This document shows positions 28,104 to 35,940 of a stretch of 64,000 nt of DNA, piece by piece (position 1 is the stretch's first letter; each line of letters begins with the position of its first letter). This DNA comes from an uncultured Clostridia bacterium (GTDB lineage: Bacteria; Bacillota; Clostridia; Peptostreptococcales; Anaerovoracaceae), in assembly GCA_947426455.1 (NCBI GenBank), contig CANEEC010000001.1, positions 1 to 64,000 on the forward strand. Direction: 5' to 3'. The notes beneath the pieces were generated by a model that did not search any database, was not told the DNA's origin, and saw only the letters and a program-made list of their open reading frames with translations. The translations under genes and the position numbers were made by a program.

Positions 28104-28135
28104 AAGCTCGGACGACAAAATGTCCGAGCTTTTTT
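28104..28135 (+). terminator. rho-independent terminator
   Basis: AGCTCGGAC / GTCCGAGCT stem followed by TTTTTT, 18 bases past the dipeptidase stop. It ends the transcript running from trpS. A second GC hairpin (CCCCGC / GCGGGG, 28191-28211) downstream lacks a T tail. Confidence 0.92.
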
Positions 28136-28242
28136 ACGTGGTATTGTCATAACTTCCCTGATTTCGATTAGATATATATGGAGAAAGATATGCCCCGCAG
28201 AAAGCGCGGGGTTAACAAGGTGAAATATAGGGGGGAATGAGT

Positions 28243-28974
28243 ATGATGAATTACATTTGGGTGGGACTGGTGGTGATTTCCGTCGTCTGCGGCGCGCTCA
28301 CCGGAACCATCTCCGACGTGCTGGACAGCGTTTTCGCCTTTGCGGGAACAGCGGTGGAAATCGCCTTCGGGCTCATCGGCGTCATGGCGTTTTTCTGCGG
28401 ATTGATGAACGTGATGGAAAAGGCGGGACTGTGTGAAAAGCTGGGACGGCTGATCTCTCCGCTGATGCGGAAGCTGTTTCCGGAGATTCCGCCGGATCAT
28501 CCCGCAAACTCCGCTATGGCGCTGTACTTTGCGGCTAACATCTTAGGCATCGGAAACGCCGCAACGCCCTTCGGTCTAAAGGCCATGGCGGAATTGCAGA
28601 AGCTCAATCCCACCAAGGACATTGCCACCAATGCTCAGTGCATGCTGATGGCCATTTCCACTACTTCCATTACGCTGATTCCGGTCACCGTGATGGCGCT
28701 GCGCTCGGCGGTTCAGGTAGAGGGCGCCGCTGAAATCATCGCGCCGGTGATCATTGCCACCACCGTTTCTACGGTAACCGGCGTCGTCTGCACGTTGATT
28801 TTCCAGAATATGAAGCGCTGGAAGTGGGAGAACGTCATCGAAGAAGAAATGGCGGCCGATACGCTGCAGCTGAACGAAAATTACGAGGGAACGAACCCCA
28901 TCGTCCTGCCGGAAAAGGTTGAAAAGACCGAAAAGGCCGAAGAACAAAAGGATGATGCAGCGAAACAGCAATAA
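28243..28974 (+). CDS. spmA: spore maturation protein A
   Basis: Membrane protein of the SpmA/nucleoside-recognition (Gate) family, needed in Bacillus for full spore-core dehydration. Several transmembrane helices are present. AANILGIGNAATPFGLKAM and ISTTSITLIPVTVMALRSA are the conserved family blocks. The charged tail (about 40 residues, Glu/Lys rich) is longer than usual. GGGGGGAATGAGT fits a start at the ATG of 28243 (MMNYIWVG); the ATG at 28237 is too close to the ribosome site. spmB follows after 13 bases. Confidence 0.95.
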   Translation: MMNYIWVGLVVISVVCGALTGTISDVLDSVFAFAGTAVEIAFGLIGVMAFFCGLMNVMEKAGLCEKLGRLISPLMRKLFPEIPPDHPANSAMALYFAANILGIGNAATPFGLKAMAELQKLNPTKDIATNAQCMLMAISTTSITLIPVTVMALRSAVQVEGAAEIIAPVIIATTVSTVTGVVCTLIFQNMKRWKWENVIEEEMAADTLQLNENYEGTNPIVLPEKVEKTEKAEEQKDDAAKQQ

Positions 28975-28987
28975 GGAGGAAAGTGAG

Positions 28988-29521
28988 ATGACAGCAATTT
29001 TAGAAACCATTTCCGTTTGGGCCATTCCCCTTCTGATCGCCTTTGTGGCGCTGTATGCGCTCTACAAAAAAGTACCGGTGTATTCCACCTTTACCGAGGG
29101 AGCGAAGCAGGGGTTTCACACTTCCATTATGATCATTCCCTATCTGACTGCCATGCTGTGCAGCATCGGTATGTTTCGGGCTTCCGGCGCTATGGATTAC
29201 GTTACACAGCTGTTAGCGCCCATCACCGAACTGATCGGCCTTCCGGCGGAGGTTTTGCCCATGGGAATTATGCGCTCTTTCTCCGGCGGAGCTGCCGAAG
29301 GGTTGATGGCCGATCTGCTGGCCACCCACGGTACCCAGTCGCAAATCGGCCGCATCGCTTCGGTGGCGCTGGGTTCTACGGAAACCACCTTTTACGTCAT
29401 CGCGGTCTACTTCGGCGCGGTGGGTTTATCCAAGACGAGACACTGTGTGGCCGCCGGTCTTTTGGGCGATCTGGCGTCTTTAGTGGCGGCGGCGGTGATC
29501 GTCAATCTCATGTGGTTTTAA
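28988..29521 (+). CDS. spmB: spore maturation protein B
   Basis: Partner of SpmA with the same Gate fold. The 177 aa show MKAIL-like N-terminus (MTAILETISVWAIPLLI), the conserved MRSFSGGAAEGLMADLL and LGSTETTFYVIAVYFGAVG, and several membrane helices. The ATG at 28988 is placed by AAGGAGGAAAGTGAG; the frame is open further upstream inside spmA. Together with spmA it points to a spore-forming organism. Confidence 0.95.
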   Translation: MTAILETISVWAIPLLIAFVALYALYKKVPVYSTFTEGAKQGFHTSIMIIPYLTAMLCSIGMFRASGAMDYVTQLLAPITELIGLPAEVLPMGIMRSFSGGAAEGLMADLLATHGTQSQIGRIASVALGSTETTFYVIAVYFGAVGLSKTRHCVAAGLLGDLASLVAAAVIVNLMWF

Positions 29522-29538
29522 GAGAGGGAGAACGAGCA

Positions 29539-30459
29539 GTGAATTTTCCTAAAATGTTGAAATTGGGGGATACTGTGGGGTTGATCTGCCCCAGCTCTCC
29601 GGTGACGACTCAGAGGGTGCAGGAATGTATCAAGGCTGTCACAGATTTGGGTTACAACGTCAAAGCGGCGGAAAATCTCACGGAAAATTACGGCGGCTAC
29701 ATGGCCGGTACCGCCCAGACTCGGGCACGATGGGTCAATGAAATGTTCGCCGACGACGAAGTGGACGCGATCTTCTGCGTCAGGGGAGGCGACGGTTCCA
29801 GCCGCATTATGGAATATCTGGACTACGATATGATTCGGCGCCATCCCAAGATTTTCGTGGGTTACAGCGATATTACCAACCTGCATCTGGCGCTGACTGC
29901 GCGCTGCGAGCTGGTGACCTTTCACGGCCCTATGGTGTCCTCCAATATGGTGGAACACTTCGACGACGAGACGAAAGCCTCTTTTTATTCCGTCATCAAC
30001 GGCAGGGGAACGGTGGAATTTCAAAATCCGCGGGGTGAGGAAATTCAGGTGCTGCAGAGCGGCAAGGCCGAAGGCCGTCTCATCGGCGGCAATCTGTCGC
30101 TGCTTTCCGCAAGCGAGGGCACGCCGTATCAGGTGGATACGGAGGGGGCGATCCTCTTTATCGAAGAGGTTTGCGAGCCGGTGAGCAAAATCGAAAAGTG
30201 GGGATATCATCTGCGAAACGCCGGACTGTTGGAGAAATGCCGCGGTGTACTTTTGGGGCAGTTTACCCGAATCACCAACGATACGAAGCCACAGTTTGAC
30301 GCATTGCAATGCTTTGCCGATATTTTGCAGGGACTGGACATTCCGGTGCTTTGCAACGTGCAGTCCGGCCACGGAAAACCCATGATGACGCTGCCCATGG
30401 GAACCATGTGCCGGATGGATGCAGAGGCCAGGCGCATTTCCTTCGTCATGCGGCCGTGA
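29539..30459 (+). CDS. LD-carboxypeptidase (peptidase S66, LdcA/MccF family)
   Basis: Serine peptidase that removes the terminal D-amino acid from murein tetrapeptides, or detoxifies microcin-like peptides. The nucleophile region is VRGGDGSSRIMEYLDYD (family GxGS), followed by FVGYSDITNLHLAL. The later Glu (FIEEVCEP) and His (QSGHGKPMMTLPMG) complete the triad. Length is 306 aa. The start is GTG at 29539-29541 with GGGAG 8 bases upstream; the longer frame running from 29017 overlaps spmB and is not supported. No signal peptide is present, so it likely acts in peptidoglycan recycling. Confidence 0.93.
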   Translation: MNFPKMLKLGDTVGLICPSSPVTTQRVQECIKAVTDLGYNVKAAENLTENYGGYMAGTAQTRARWVNEMFADDEVDAIFCVRGGDGSSRIMEYLDYDMIRRHPKIFVGYSDITNLHLALTARCELVTFHGPMVSSNMVEHFDDETKASFYSVINGRGTVEFQNPRGEEIQVLQSGKAEGRLIGGNLSLLSASEGTPYQVDTEGAILFIEEVCEPVSKIEKWGYHLRNAGLLEKCRGVLLGQFTRITNDTKPQFDALQCFADILQGLDIPVLCNVQSGHGKPMMTLPMGTMCRMDAEARRISFVMRP

Positions 30460-30505
30460 TCCGCTTTTGATAAATGGTCTTTATGAACTCATGGTCAGGT
30501 TGTAT

Positions 30506-30535
30506 TGGACAAAGGCGCGGCATTCAAGGTACAAT
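30506..30535 (+). promoter_or_regulatory. probable promoter of the AEC transporter gene
   Basis: TGGACA (30506-30511), an 18-base spacer and TACAAT (30530-30535), in a 141-base gap after the LD-carboxypeptidase gene. Confidence 0.5.
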
Positions 30536-30600
30536 AGAAAAGGTCAACGGAATTTTGTCGAAAAACGGCGAACCTTCCGAAGCGACAGAGAGGAACATAA

Positions 30601-31539
30601 ATGAGCAGCTTTTGGATTTCGTTCAATGCGGTAGTACCCATGTTTTGCGCCATCTTCTTGGGAATGTACTTTAAGAAAAAGGGATATCTCAGCGAAGAGA
30701 CTGTACAGCAGATGAATAAACTGACCTTTGTCTGCTTTACTCCGGCTCTGATTTTTAAAAATATCTACACTTCCGACGGCCTTTCCGCCATGCATCCAAA
30801 GCTGATGATTTATACGGCTGTGGCGATTTTTGCTGTCTTTTTTTGTGCCCTCGGGCTGGTGATGTTCGTGGAAAAAACGCCGCAGAAGCGGGGCGCTATG
30901 ATTCAGGGCATCTTCCGCAGCAACTTCACCCTGTTCGGCGTTCCCATGGTGGTGAATCTGTTCGGGGAAGGAATGGGAAGCGTTCCCAGCCTTCTGGTAT
31001 CCGTGGTCATTCCCATCTACAACGTGCTGGCGGTGATCGTGCTGGAGGTATTTCGCGGCGGCGGTTTACATCCGAAGAAAATTTTCTTAAACATTTTGAA
31101 AAATCCGTTTCTGGACGCTGCGGTTCTGGGAGTGATGTTCATGCTGACCGGCTGGCATCTTCCCGTCTTTGCCGAAAAGGCTGTACAGGACATTGCCGGT
31201 GTGGCAACGCCTTTGGCGCTGGTTGTCCTGGGCGCCTCCTTCCGCTACAGCGAAGTGGCCAAAAGCATGAAACAACTGATTTTAGTAACGGCCATGAAGA
31301 TCGTTGTCGTTCCCTTTGTGGTTCTGGGAGCGGCCATCCTCATCGGCTTCCGCGGTATCGATCTGGGATCGCTTTTAGCGGTATTTGCTTCTCCTACGGC
31401 CATTGGCGCTTACGCCATGGTGGTGCAGATGGACAGCGACGTAGACCTGACGGCGGGCATCATTTTAGCTACCACGCTGGGTTCCTGCCTCACTCTGTTT
31501 TTATTTATCTTTACGCTCAGTTATTGTGGATTTTTGTAG
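30601..31539 (+). CDS. AEC family transporter
   Basis: Auxin-efflux-carrier family membrane protein. Bacterial members move malonate, malate, citrate or amino-acid related compounds. About ten hydrophobic segments fill the 312 aa. Conserved blocks are LTFVCFTPALIFKNIY, GIFRSNFTLFGVPMVVNLFG (the NxxxxG region) and FASPTAIGAYAMVVQMDSD (family SPxAxxxxxMA). It starts after a 141-base gap with its own promoter and is followed 30 bases later by an M20 peptidase gene. The substrate cannot be told from sequence. Confidence 0.9.
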   Translation: MSSFWISFNAVVPMFCAIFLGMYFKKKGYLSEETVQQMNKLTFVCFTPALIFKNIYTSDGLSAMHPKLMIYTAVAIFAVFFCALGLVMFVEKTPQKRGAMIQGIFRSNFTLFGVPMVVNLFGEGMGSVPSLLVSVVIPIYNVLAVIVLEVFRGGGLHPKKIFLNILKNPFLDAAVLGVMFMLTGWHLPVFAEKAVQDIAGVATPLALVVLGASFRYSEVAKSMKQLILVTAMKIVVVPFVVLGAAILIGFRGIDLGSLLAVFASPTAIGAYAMVVQMDSDVDLTAGIILATTLGSCLTLFLFIFTLSYCGFL

Positions 31540-31569
31540 GCGCTTTACAAACGCAGAAAGGATGAAATC

Positions 31570-32682
31570 ATGGTCAACGAAAAAAGAGTAGTGGAACGGT
31601 TTATGAACTACGTGCGCATCGGAAGCGAGACCGGCTCCGAAGGAGAAATGAGCCGCTATCTGGCTCAGGAACTAAAAGATCTGGGATTTCAGGTCTATGT
31701 GGATCAGGCGGGCGCGGGAATCGGCTCCGATGGAAACAATGTGTATTGCTTCCTGCCGGGGGATGAGTCCTATGAAGCGATGATGTTCAGTTCTCACATG
31801 GATACGGTCACTCCGGGAAAGAACGTGGAGCCGGTGATCAAAGACGGTTACATTGTGGCCGCCGGCGACACCATTTTAGGCGCCGACGATAAGGCGGGGA
31901 TTGCCGCCATCGTGGAGGCCATGGTCACCATCAAGGAGAACAACATTCCCCACCGTCCCATCGAAGCGGTGTTTACCGTGCGGGAGGAGGACGGACTTTT
32001 GGGTGCGGCAAACCTGGAATACGACAGGTTGAAGGCGAAAAAGGCCATCGTTTTGGATGCCAGCGACGACGTGGGCAAAATCGTTGCCCGCGCGCCGGGA
32101 GAATACCATCTGCGGGCTGAAATCTTCGGCAAGCGTTCCCACGCCGGTTCCGACCCGGAAAAGGGTGTCAGCGCCATCCAGGCGGCGGTCATCGGCGCCA
32201 GCCGCATGAGACTGCAGAGGATCGACGAAGAAACCACCGCCAACATCGGAACGCTGTCCACCGTGGGCGCCACCAACGTGGTGCAGGATCACTGCGTGTT
32301 TGAAGCGGAAACCAGAAGCCGTAACAAAGAGAAGCTGGAAGCACAGATCGCCCACATGGTTCAGTGCATGGAGGATGCCTGTAACGAACTGGGGGCGAAG
32401 CTGGAATACAGGGCATGGAAAAATTACGATGCCTACGACTATCCCGACGACCATCCTCACGTGCAGTTCCTGGTGGAAAAATGCCGTCAGGCCGGCGTAA
32501 AACCATGGGTTACCCACAGCGGCGGCGCCACCGACGGCAATGTGTATAACGCCAAGGGACTGACCGCAGCCGTCCTGTCCTGCGGAATGGAAAAGGAACA
32601 CACAAAGGAAGAACGCATCGCCGTCTACAATCTGGTCAACATCACCAAAGTGGTATTGCAGATCATGCGGGTGGACGAATAG
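31570..32682 (+). CDS. M20 family metallopeptidase, PepT-like
   Basis: Dizinc peptidase related to tripeptidase PepT (the shorter PepT2-like branch). Zinc ligands are in SSHMDTVTPG and ILGADDKAGIAAIVEA, and the catalytic Glu pair is in VREEDGLLGAANL. The dimerisation domain covers about residues 175-280, and HSGGATDGNVYNAKGL holds the last ligand region. Length is 370 aa, without a signal peptide. AGAAAGGATGAAATC precedes the ATG. It lies in one transcript with the AEC transporter gene, which could supply or remove its substrate or product (inference). Confidence 0.92.
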   Translation: MVNEKRVVERFMNYVRIGSETGSEGEMSRYLAQELKDLGFQVYVDQAGAGIGSDGNNVYCFLPGDESYEAMMFSSHMDTVTPGKNVEPVIKDGYIVAAGDTILGADDKAGIAAIVEAMVTIKENNIPHRPIEAVFTVREEDGLLGAANLEYDRLKAKKAIVLDASDDVGKIVARAPGEYHLRAEIFGKRSHAGSDPEKGVSAIQAAVIGASRMRLQRIDEETTANIGTLSTVGATNVVQDHCVFEAETRSRNKEKLEAQIAHMVQCMEDACNELGAKLEYRAWKNYDAYDYPDDHPHVQFLVEKCRQAGVKPWVTHSGGATDGNVYNAKGLTAAVLSCGMEKEHTKEERIAVYNLVNITKVVLQIMRVDE

Positions 32683-32705
32683 ACGTAAAAGAGAGTACAA
32701 GCAGT

Positions 32706-32728
32706 AAAACCGGCGTAAGCCGGTTTTT
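32706..32728. terminator. bidirectional terminator
   Basis: AAAACCGGC / GCCGGTTTT with GTAA loop between two convergent genes, T-rich on both strands. Confidence 0.92.
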
Positions 32729-32743
32729 GCGTTATTTCATGCG

Positions 32744-33967
32744 TTATTCCAAAAGCAGTCCGTGTCCCTGTGCCTCCGGCGGCTCTTTGGGAAGGAGAAC
32801 CAGAGAGCGAAAGAGAAGGCGCTTCAGTGAAAGGGGGTCGATTCCGGGAAAGCGGGCATACAGGGAACAGGCTGCCCTGCTGACGAAGGGAGCCGCCATG
32901 GAGGTTCCCGACTGAGCGATATAACCGGTGGGGTCTTTCGCGTCCAGTGACAGAATGCTGACGCCGGGGGCGACCAGATCGGGTTTGATCAATCCGCGGG
33001 GTGTGGGGCCACGGCTGGAAAAGGAAGCCACGTGATCGCCCTCCGCGGCGCCTACGGTGATGGCGCTTTGGCAGATTCCCGGAGAGCTGATGGTTTCCGG
33101 TTCGGGACCGCTGTTTCCGGCGGCCGCCACCACGGTGAGGCCGTAGCGGGTCAGAGCCTCCACGCCCCGTACCAGAGGATCGTTGTCGTATTCCTCCTCC
33201 GCCGTGACGCCCAGTGACAGATTCACCGTGCGAATGTTGTAATAACGGCTGTTATTCAATACCCACTGCATGGCGGCCAAAATGTCGGAAGCGTTTCCGT
33301 TTCCCTGATGATCCAAGGCTTTCACCGCTACCAACGCAGGGCCGGCGGGGAAAACGGCGCGGTGATCGGGGTCGCCGCTCAGTCCGCAGAGGATGCCGGA
33401 GATGTGGGTTCCGTGGCCGTCATCGTCGTAAGGTTCGGACTTGTGGCCGATGAGATCGTAAAAGGCGCGCAGACGACTGACGGGAAAAAGAAGATCCCGA
33501 TGCAGTGCGACGCCCGTATCGATGACGGCGGCGGCGATGGGAACCGCACGGCGACGTCCGCCCAGACCGCCGCGCTGAACAGAACCGTAAAAACCGGAGA
33601 AGGGGTCGAAGTAAGAATCCACCAGCCACGGATCGGCTGCCGTTTTGCCGGCGGCCGTACGGATTTCGCCGGCGGCTTCAAAGCTTTTGCCGGTCGGTGC
33701 GGAGCCGTGGTTAGCTGCTACCTTACTGACGGCGGCGTCATCGGTAATCCACTGCACCATGCGCTCTTTGGAGATGTCGGCGATGGTTTCCGCCGGAAGC
33801 TCCATGGCCATGGCGTTGATAAAGGGCAGATGGTACTTGATCCGCCCGTGGCGGCGGCTGATGTATTGGCGAATTTCTGCCGCGTCCCGGCGATAGTATA
33901 AAATCACCGGAAAGCGAGTTTGAATTCCGGCGTTCATTTTCTTATAAAGACGAGGATGAATTTGCAT
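32744..33967 (-). CDS. S8 family serine peptidase (subtilase)
   Basis: Subtilisin-like protease of 407 aa with a complete triad: Asp in AAVIDTGVAL, His in DDDGHGTHISGIL, Ser in AQSGTSMAAPFVS, and the oxyanion Asn in AAAGNSGPE. Residues 1-100 resemble an I9-type propeptide (inhibitor) domain. No signal peptide or membrane anchor is seen, so it is either cytosolic (AprX-like) or packaged in the forespore. The ATG at 33967 follows GGAGGAAACCCTC; the open frame upstream is created by the repeat element. A CATACAAT motif lies about 33 bases before the ATG and suggests a sporulation sigma factor. Confidence 0.93.
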   Translation of the reverse strand: MQIHPRLYKKMNAGIQTRFPVILYYRRDAAEIRQYISRRHGRIKYHLPFINAMAMELPAETIADISKERMVQWITDDAAVSKVAANHGSAPTGKSFEAAGEIRTAAGKTAADPWLVDSYFDPFSGFYGSVQRGGLGGRRRAVPIAAAVIDTGVALHRDLLFPVSRLRAFYDLIGHKSEPYDDDGHGTHISGILCGLSGDPDHRAVFPAGPALVAVKALDHQGNGNASDILAAMQWVLNNSRYYNIRTVNLSLGVTAEEEYDNDPLVRGVEALTRYGLTVVAAAGNSGPEPETISSPGICQSAITVGAAEGDHVASFSSRGPTPRGLIKPDLVAPGVSILSLDAKDPTGYIAQSGTSMAAPFVSRAACSLYARFPGIDPLSLKRLLFRSLVLLPKEPPEAQGHGLLLE

Positions 33968-34000
33968 GAGGGTTTCCTCCGAAACAATGAAAGTTGATTC

Positions 34001-34008
34001 ATTGTATG
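34001..34008 (-). promoter_or_regulatory. possible sigma-E-type -10 box upstream of the subtilase
   Basis: The minus strand reads GCCGCATACAATGA here and again upstream of the gene starting at 2593 (complement of about 2626-2640). CATACAAT matches the -10 sequence of the mother-cell sigma factor sigma-E of Bacillus. The -35 side is weak. Confidence 0.4.
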
Positions 34009-34021
34009 CGGCGAAACAAAA

Positions 34022-34134
34022 TTGTGATATAATAGTTCCAACTATTAATTTGCGGCGTTGCCGCAAGGAAGGAACTATTGCACCATATCCAACATTGCGC
34101 CAACGGCGCCAAGATCGGAAGGATATGGTATAAT
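34022..34134 (+). repeat. copy B of a ~115-bp tandem stem-loop element
   Basis: Two successive stem-loop units. Unit 1: AATAGTTCC (34031-34039) pairs with GGAACTATT (34071-34079) around TTGCGGC / GCCGCAA. Unit 2: ACCATATCC (34082-34090) pairs with GGATATGGT (34121-34129) around GCGCC / GGCGC. Both ends carry TATAAT (34028-34033 and 34129-34134). Copy A is at 11219-11334 on the other strand. Each copy points toward the downstream gene, here the dehydrogenase at 34171. Confidence 0.92.
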
Positions 34135-34170
34135 GAATGCACATGAAAAATAATCAGGGAGGGTAATACC

Positions 34171-35118
34171 ATGAGCGGAATTATTTTATCGGTTGTCCCT
34201 TTGCAGTCCCAGGATATTCAGAGATTGCAGGGCGCGTGCGGGGATCGCGAAATTATGTGTTTTCAAAGCGGTGAAGAGATCAGCGATGAGCTTTTGAAAG
34301 AAGCCGAGGTCATCTTCGGCAACCTGCCTCCGGCCAGGCTTGCCAACTGCGAGCATCTGCGCTTTGTTCAGCTGGAATCGGCGGGTTATGACAATTATCT
34401 GGCCGACGGAGTTTTGAAAGAGGATACCATGCTAGCAAATGCCTCCGGCGCTTACGGCATTGCCTTGGCGGAACATATGATTGCCGGAATTCTGGCGGTG
34501 CAGAAAAACCTGTATGGCTATCACCGTCAGCAGGAGGGAGAGATTTGGAAGAGCCTGGGAACCGTCACCGGACTTTACGGCGCAAACGTGCTGATCATCG
34601 GCGCCGGCGACATCGGTACGGAAACCGCAAAGCGGCTTCGTGCCTTCGGCGCGCATGTTGCCGGTTTGAAGCGCAGGGTGACGAAAGAACTGGAAGGCTT
34701 TGACCGGCTCTATGAATACGATTCCATGCCCTGGGCGGAAGTTCTGAAAACCACGGATATCGTGGTCATCTCCGCACCGTTGACAGACCAGACCCGTCAC
34801 CTGATCAACGCCGATACCATCGCCATGCTGAAGGACGGCGCCATGATCGTCAACGGCGGCCGCGGTCCCATCGTCGATACGGAGGCGCTCTGCGACGCGC
34901 TGGAAAGCGGTAAGCTCTCCGCGGCGGTGCTGGATGTCACCGACCCCGAACCGCTGCCTGCGAACCATCGCCTGTGGAAAACGCCCGGCGCATACATTAC
35001 GCCCCACGTGGCCGGAGGTCACAGCTTCCACACCACGGTGGAAAAGCTGGTGGAACTGGGCGTGGCCAATCTGGAACGCTATTTCAACGGTCAGCCCATC
35101 GTCAATCGGGTAAAATAA
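34171..35118 (+). CDS. D-2-hydroxyacid dehydrogenase (NAD-dependent)
   Basis: Reduces 2-oxoacids to D-2-hydroxyacids or the reverse. The nucleotide-binding loop is LIIGAGDIGTETAKRLRAFG at about residue 140. The active-site Arg is in VNGGRGPIVDTEAL, an acidic residue is in AVLDVTDPEPLP, and the catalytic His is in YITPHVAGG. At 315 aa it lacks ACT or other regulatory domains, so 3-phosphoglycerate dehydrogenase is unlikely. The substrate is not deducible. GGAGGGTAATACC precedes the ATG. The repeat element ends 37 bases upstream and carries a TATAAT that could be its -10 box, although no -35 is evident. Confidence 0.9.
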   Translation: MSGIILSVVPLQSQDIQRLQGACGDREIMCFQSGEEISDELLKEAEVIFGNLPPARLANCEHLRFVQLESAGYDNYLADGVLKEDTMLANASGAYGIALAEHMIAGILAVQKNLYGYHRQQEGEIWKSLGTVTGLYGANVLIIGAGDIGTETAKRLRAFGAHVAGLKRRVTKELEGFDRLYEYDSMPWAEVLKTTDIVVISAPLTDQTRHLINADTIAMLKDGAMIVNGGRGPIVDTEALCDALESGKLSAAVLDVTDPEPLPANHRLWKTPGAYITPHVAGGHSFHTTVEKLVELGVANLERYFNGQPIVNRVK

Positions 35119-35129
35119 CCTTTGACGTT

Positions 35130-35158
35130 TTGACGGCGGCAAGGATTTCTGATATACT
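35130..35158 (+). promoter_or_regulatory. sigma-A promoter of the walRK-like operon
   Basis: TTGACG (35130-35135), a 17-base spacer and TATACT (35153-35158), 81 bases before the response-regulator ATG. Confidence 0.85.
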
Positions 35159-35238
35159 TAAATTTCAAGGAAACAACGGCGAAAAAGCCATTCTTTCGCG
35201 GGTGTAACAATCATCAAAGGGGATATGAAGGAGGAACT

Positions 35239-35937
35239 ATGGATCAGAAGAAAGTATTGATTATCGAAGATGAAAAATCCATTTCTGATATCATAAAATT
35301 CAATTTAACGAAAGAAGGATTTTCGGTGGAAACCGCCTACGACGGTCAGGACGGCTTGACGAAGGCCATCGCTTCCGAGCCGGATTTGATTTTGCTGGAT
35401 GTGATGCTGCCCGTGCTGGACGGCTTTTCCGTCTGCAAAAAAGTCAGAGAGACCAGCACTGTTCCCATTCTGATGCTCACCGCAAAAGAAGAAGAGGTGG
35501 ATAAGGTGTTGGGTCTTGAACTGGGAGCTGACGATTACATCACAAAACCCTTTGGAATGAGGGAACTGATCGCCAGAATCAAGGCAAACATCCGCCGCTC
35601 CGAATTTATGACCGATCAGGCCGACGCGCCGGAAAACGTGCGGGAATTCGGTAACCTGGCCATCGACTTAAACCGCTATGAGGTCAGAAAGAACGGACGG
35701 GCGCTGGAACTGACCCTGCGGGAATTTGAACTGCTGAAATATCTGGCAGAGAGGGAAAACAAAGTGTTTTCCAGAGAACAGCTTCTGGAAGAGGTCTGGG
35801 GTTACGAATATTACGGCGATATCCGCACGGTGGACGTGACGGTGCGACGCCTGAGAGAAAAGTTAGAGGACGATTCCAGCGAGCCGAAGTACATTATGAC
35901 AAAGCGGGGAATCGGATATTATTTCAGGAGGCCGTAG
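35239..35937 (+). CDS. walR: response regulator of the OmpR/PhoB family, WalR-like
   Basis: Two-component transcription factor, 232 aa. The receiver domain (residues 1-120) has the acidic pair E10/D11, phospho-acceptor Asp54 in LILLDVMLP, and Lys in DDYITKPFG. The winged-helix output domain (about 135-230) shows LTLREFELLKYLAERE and RTVDVTVRRLREKLE. IDFNL-type N-terminal sequence (IIKFNLTKEGF) and DKVLGLELGADDY are very close to WalR/YycF, the essential wall-metabolism regulator. PhoP is the main alternative. The kinase gene follows 3 bases later. Confidence 0.9.
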   Translation: MDQKKVLIIEDEKSISDIIKFNLTKEGFSVETAYDGQDGLTKAIASEPDLILLDVMLPVLDGFSVCKKVRETSTVPILMLTAKEEEVDKVLGLELGADDYITKPFGMRELIARIKANIRRSEFMTDQADAPENVREFGNLAIDLNRYEVRKNGRALELTLREFELLKYLAERENKVFSREQLLEEVWGYEYYGDIRTVDVTVRRLREKLEDDSSEPKYIMTKRGIGYYFRRP

Positions 35938-35940
35938 CAG

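Noticed and set aside
28191-28211. GC-rich hairpin CCCCGC / GCGGGG ahead of spmA as a terminator or riboswitch
   Set aside because: No T tail follows and no known aptamer motif is present; a real terminator already lies at 28104-28135.
29017-29538. N-terminal extension of the LD-carboxypeptidase frame across spmB
   Set aside because: It overlaps the well-supported spmB frame; the GTG at 29539 has a proper ribosome site and gives the family's normal length.
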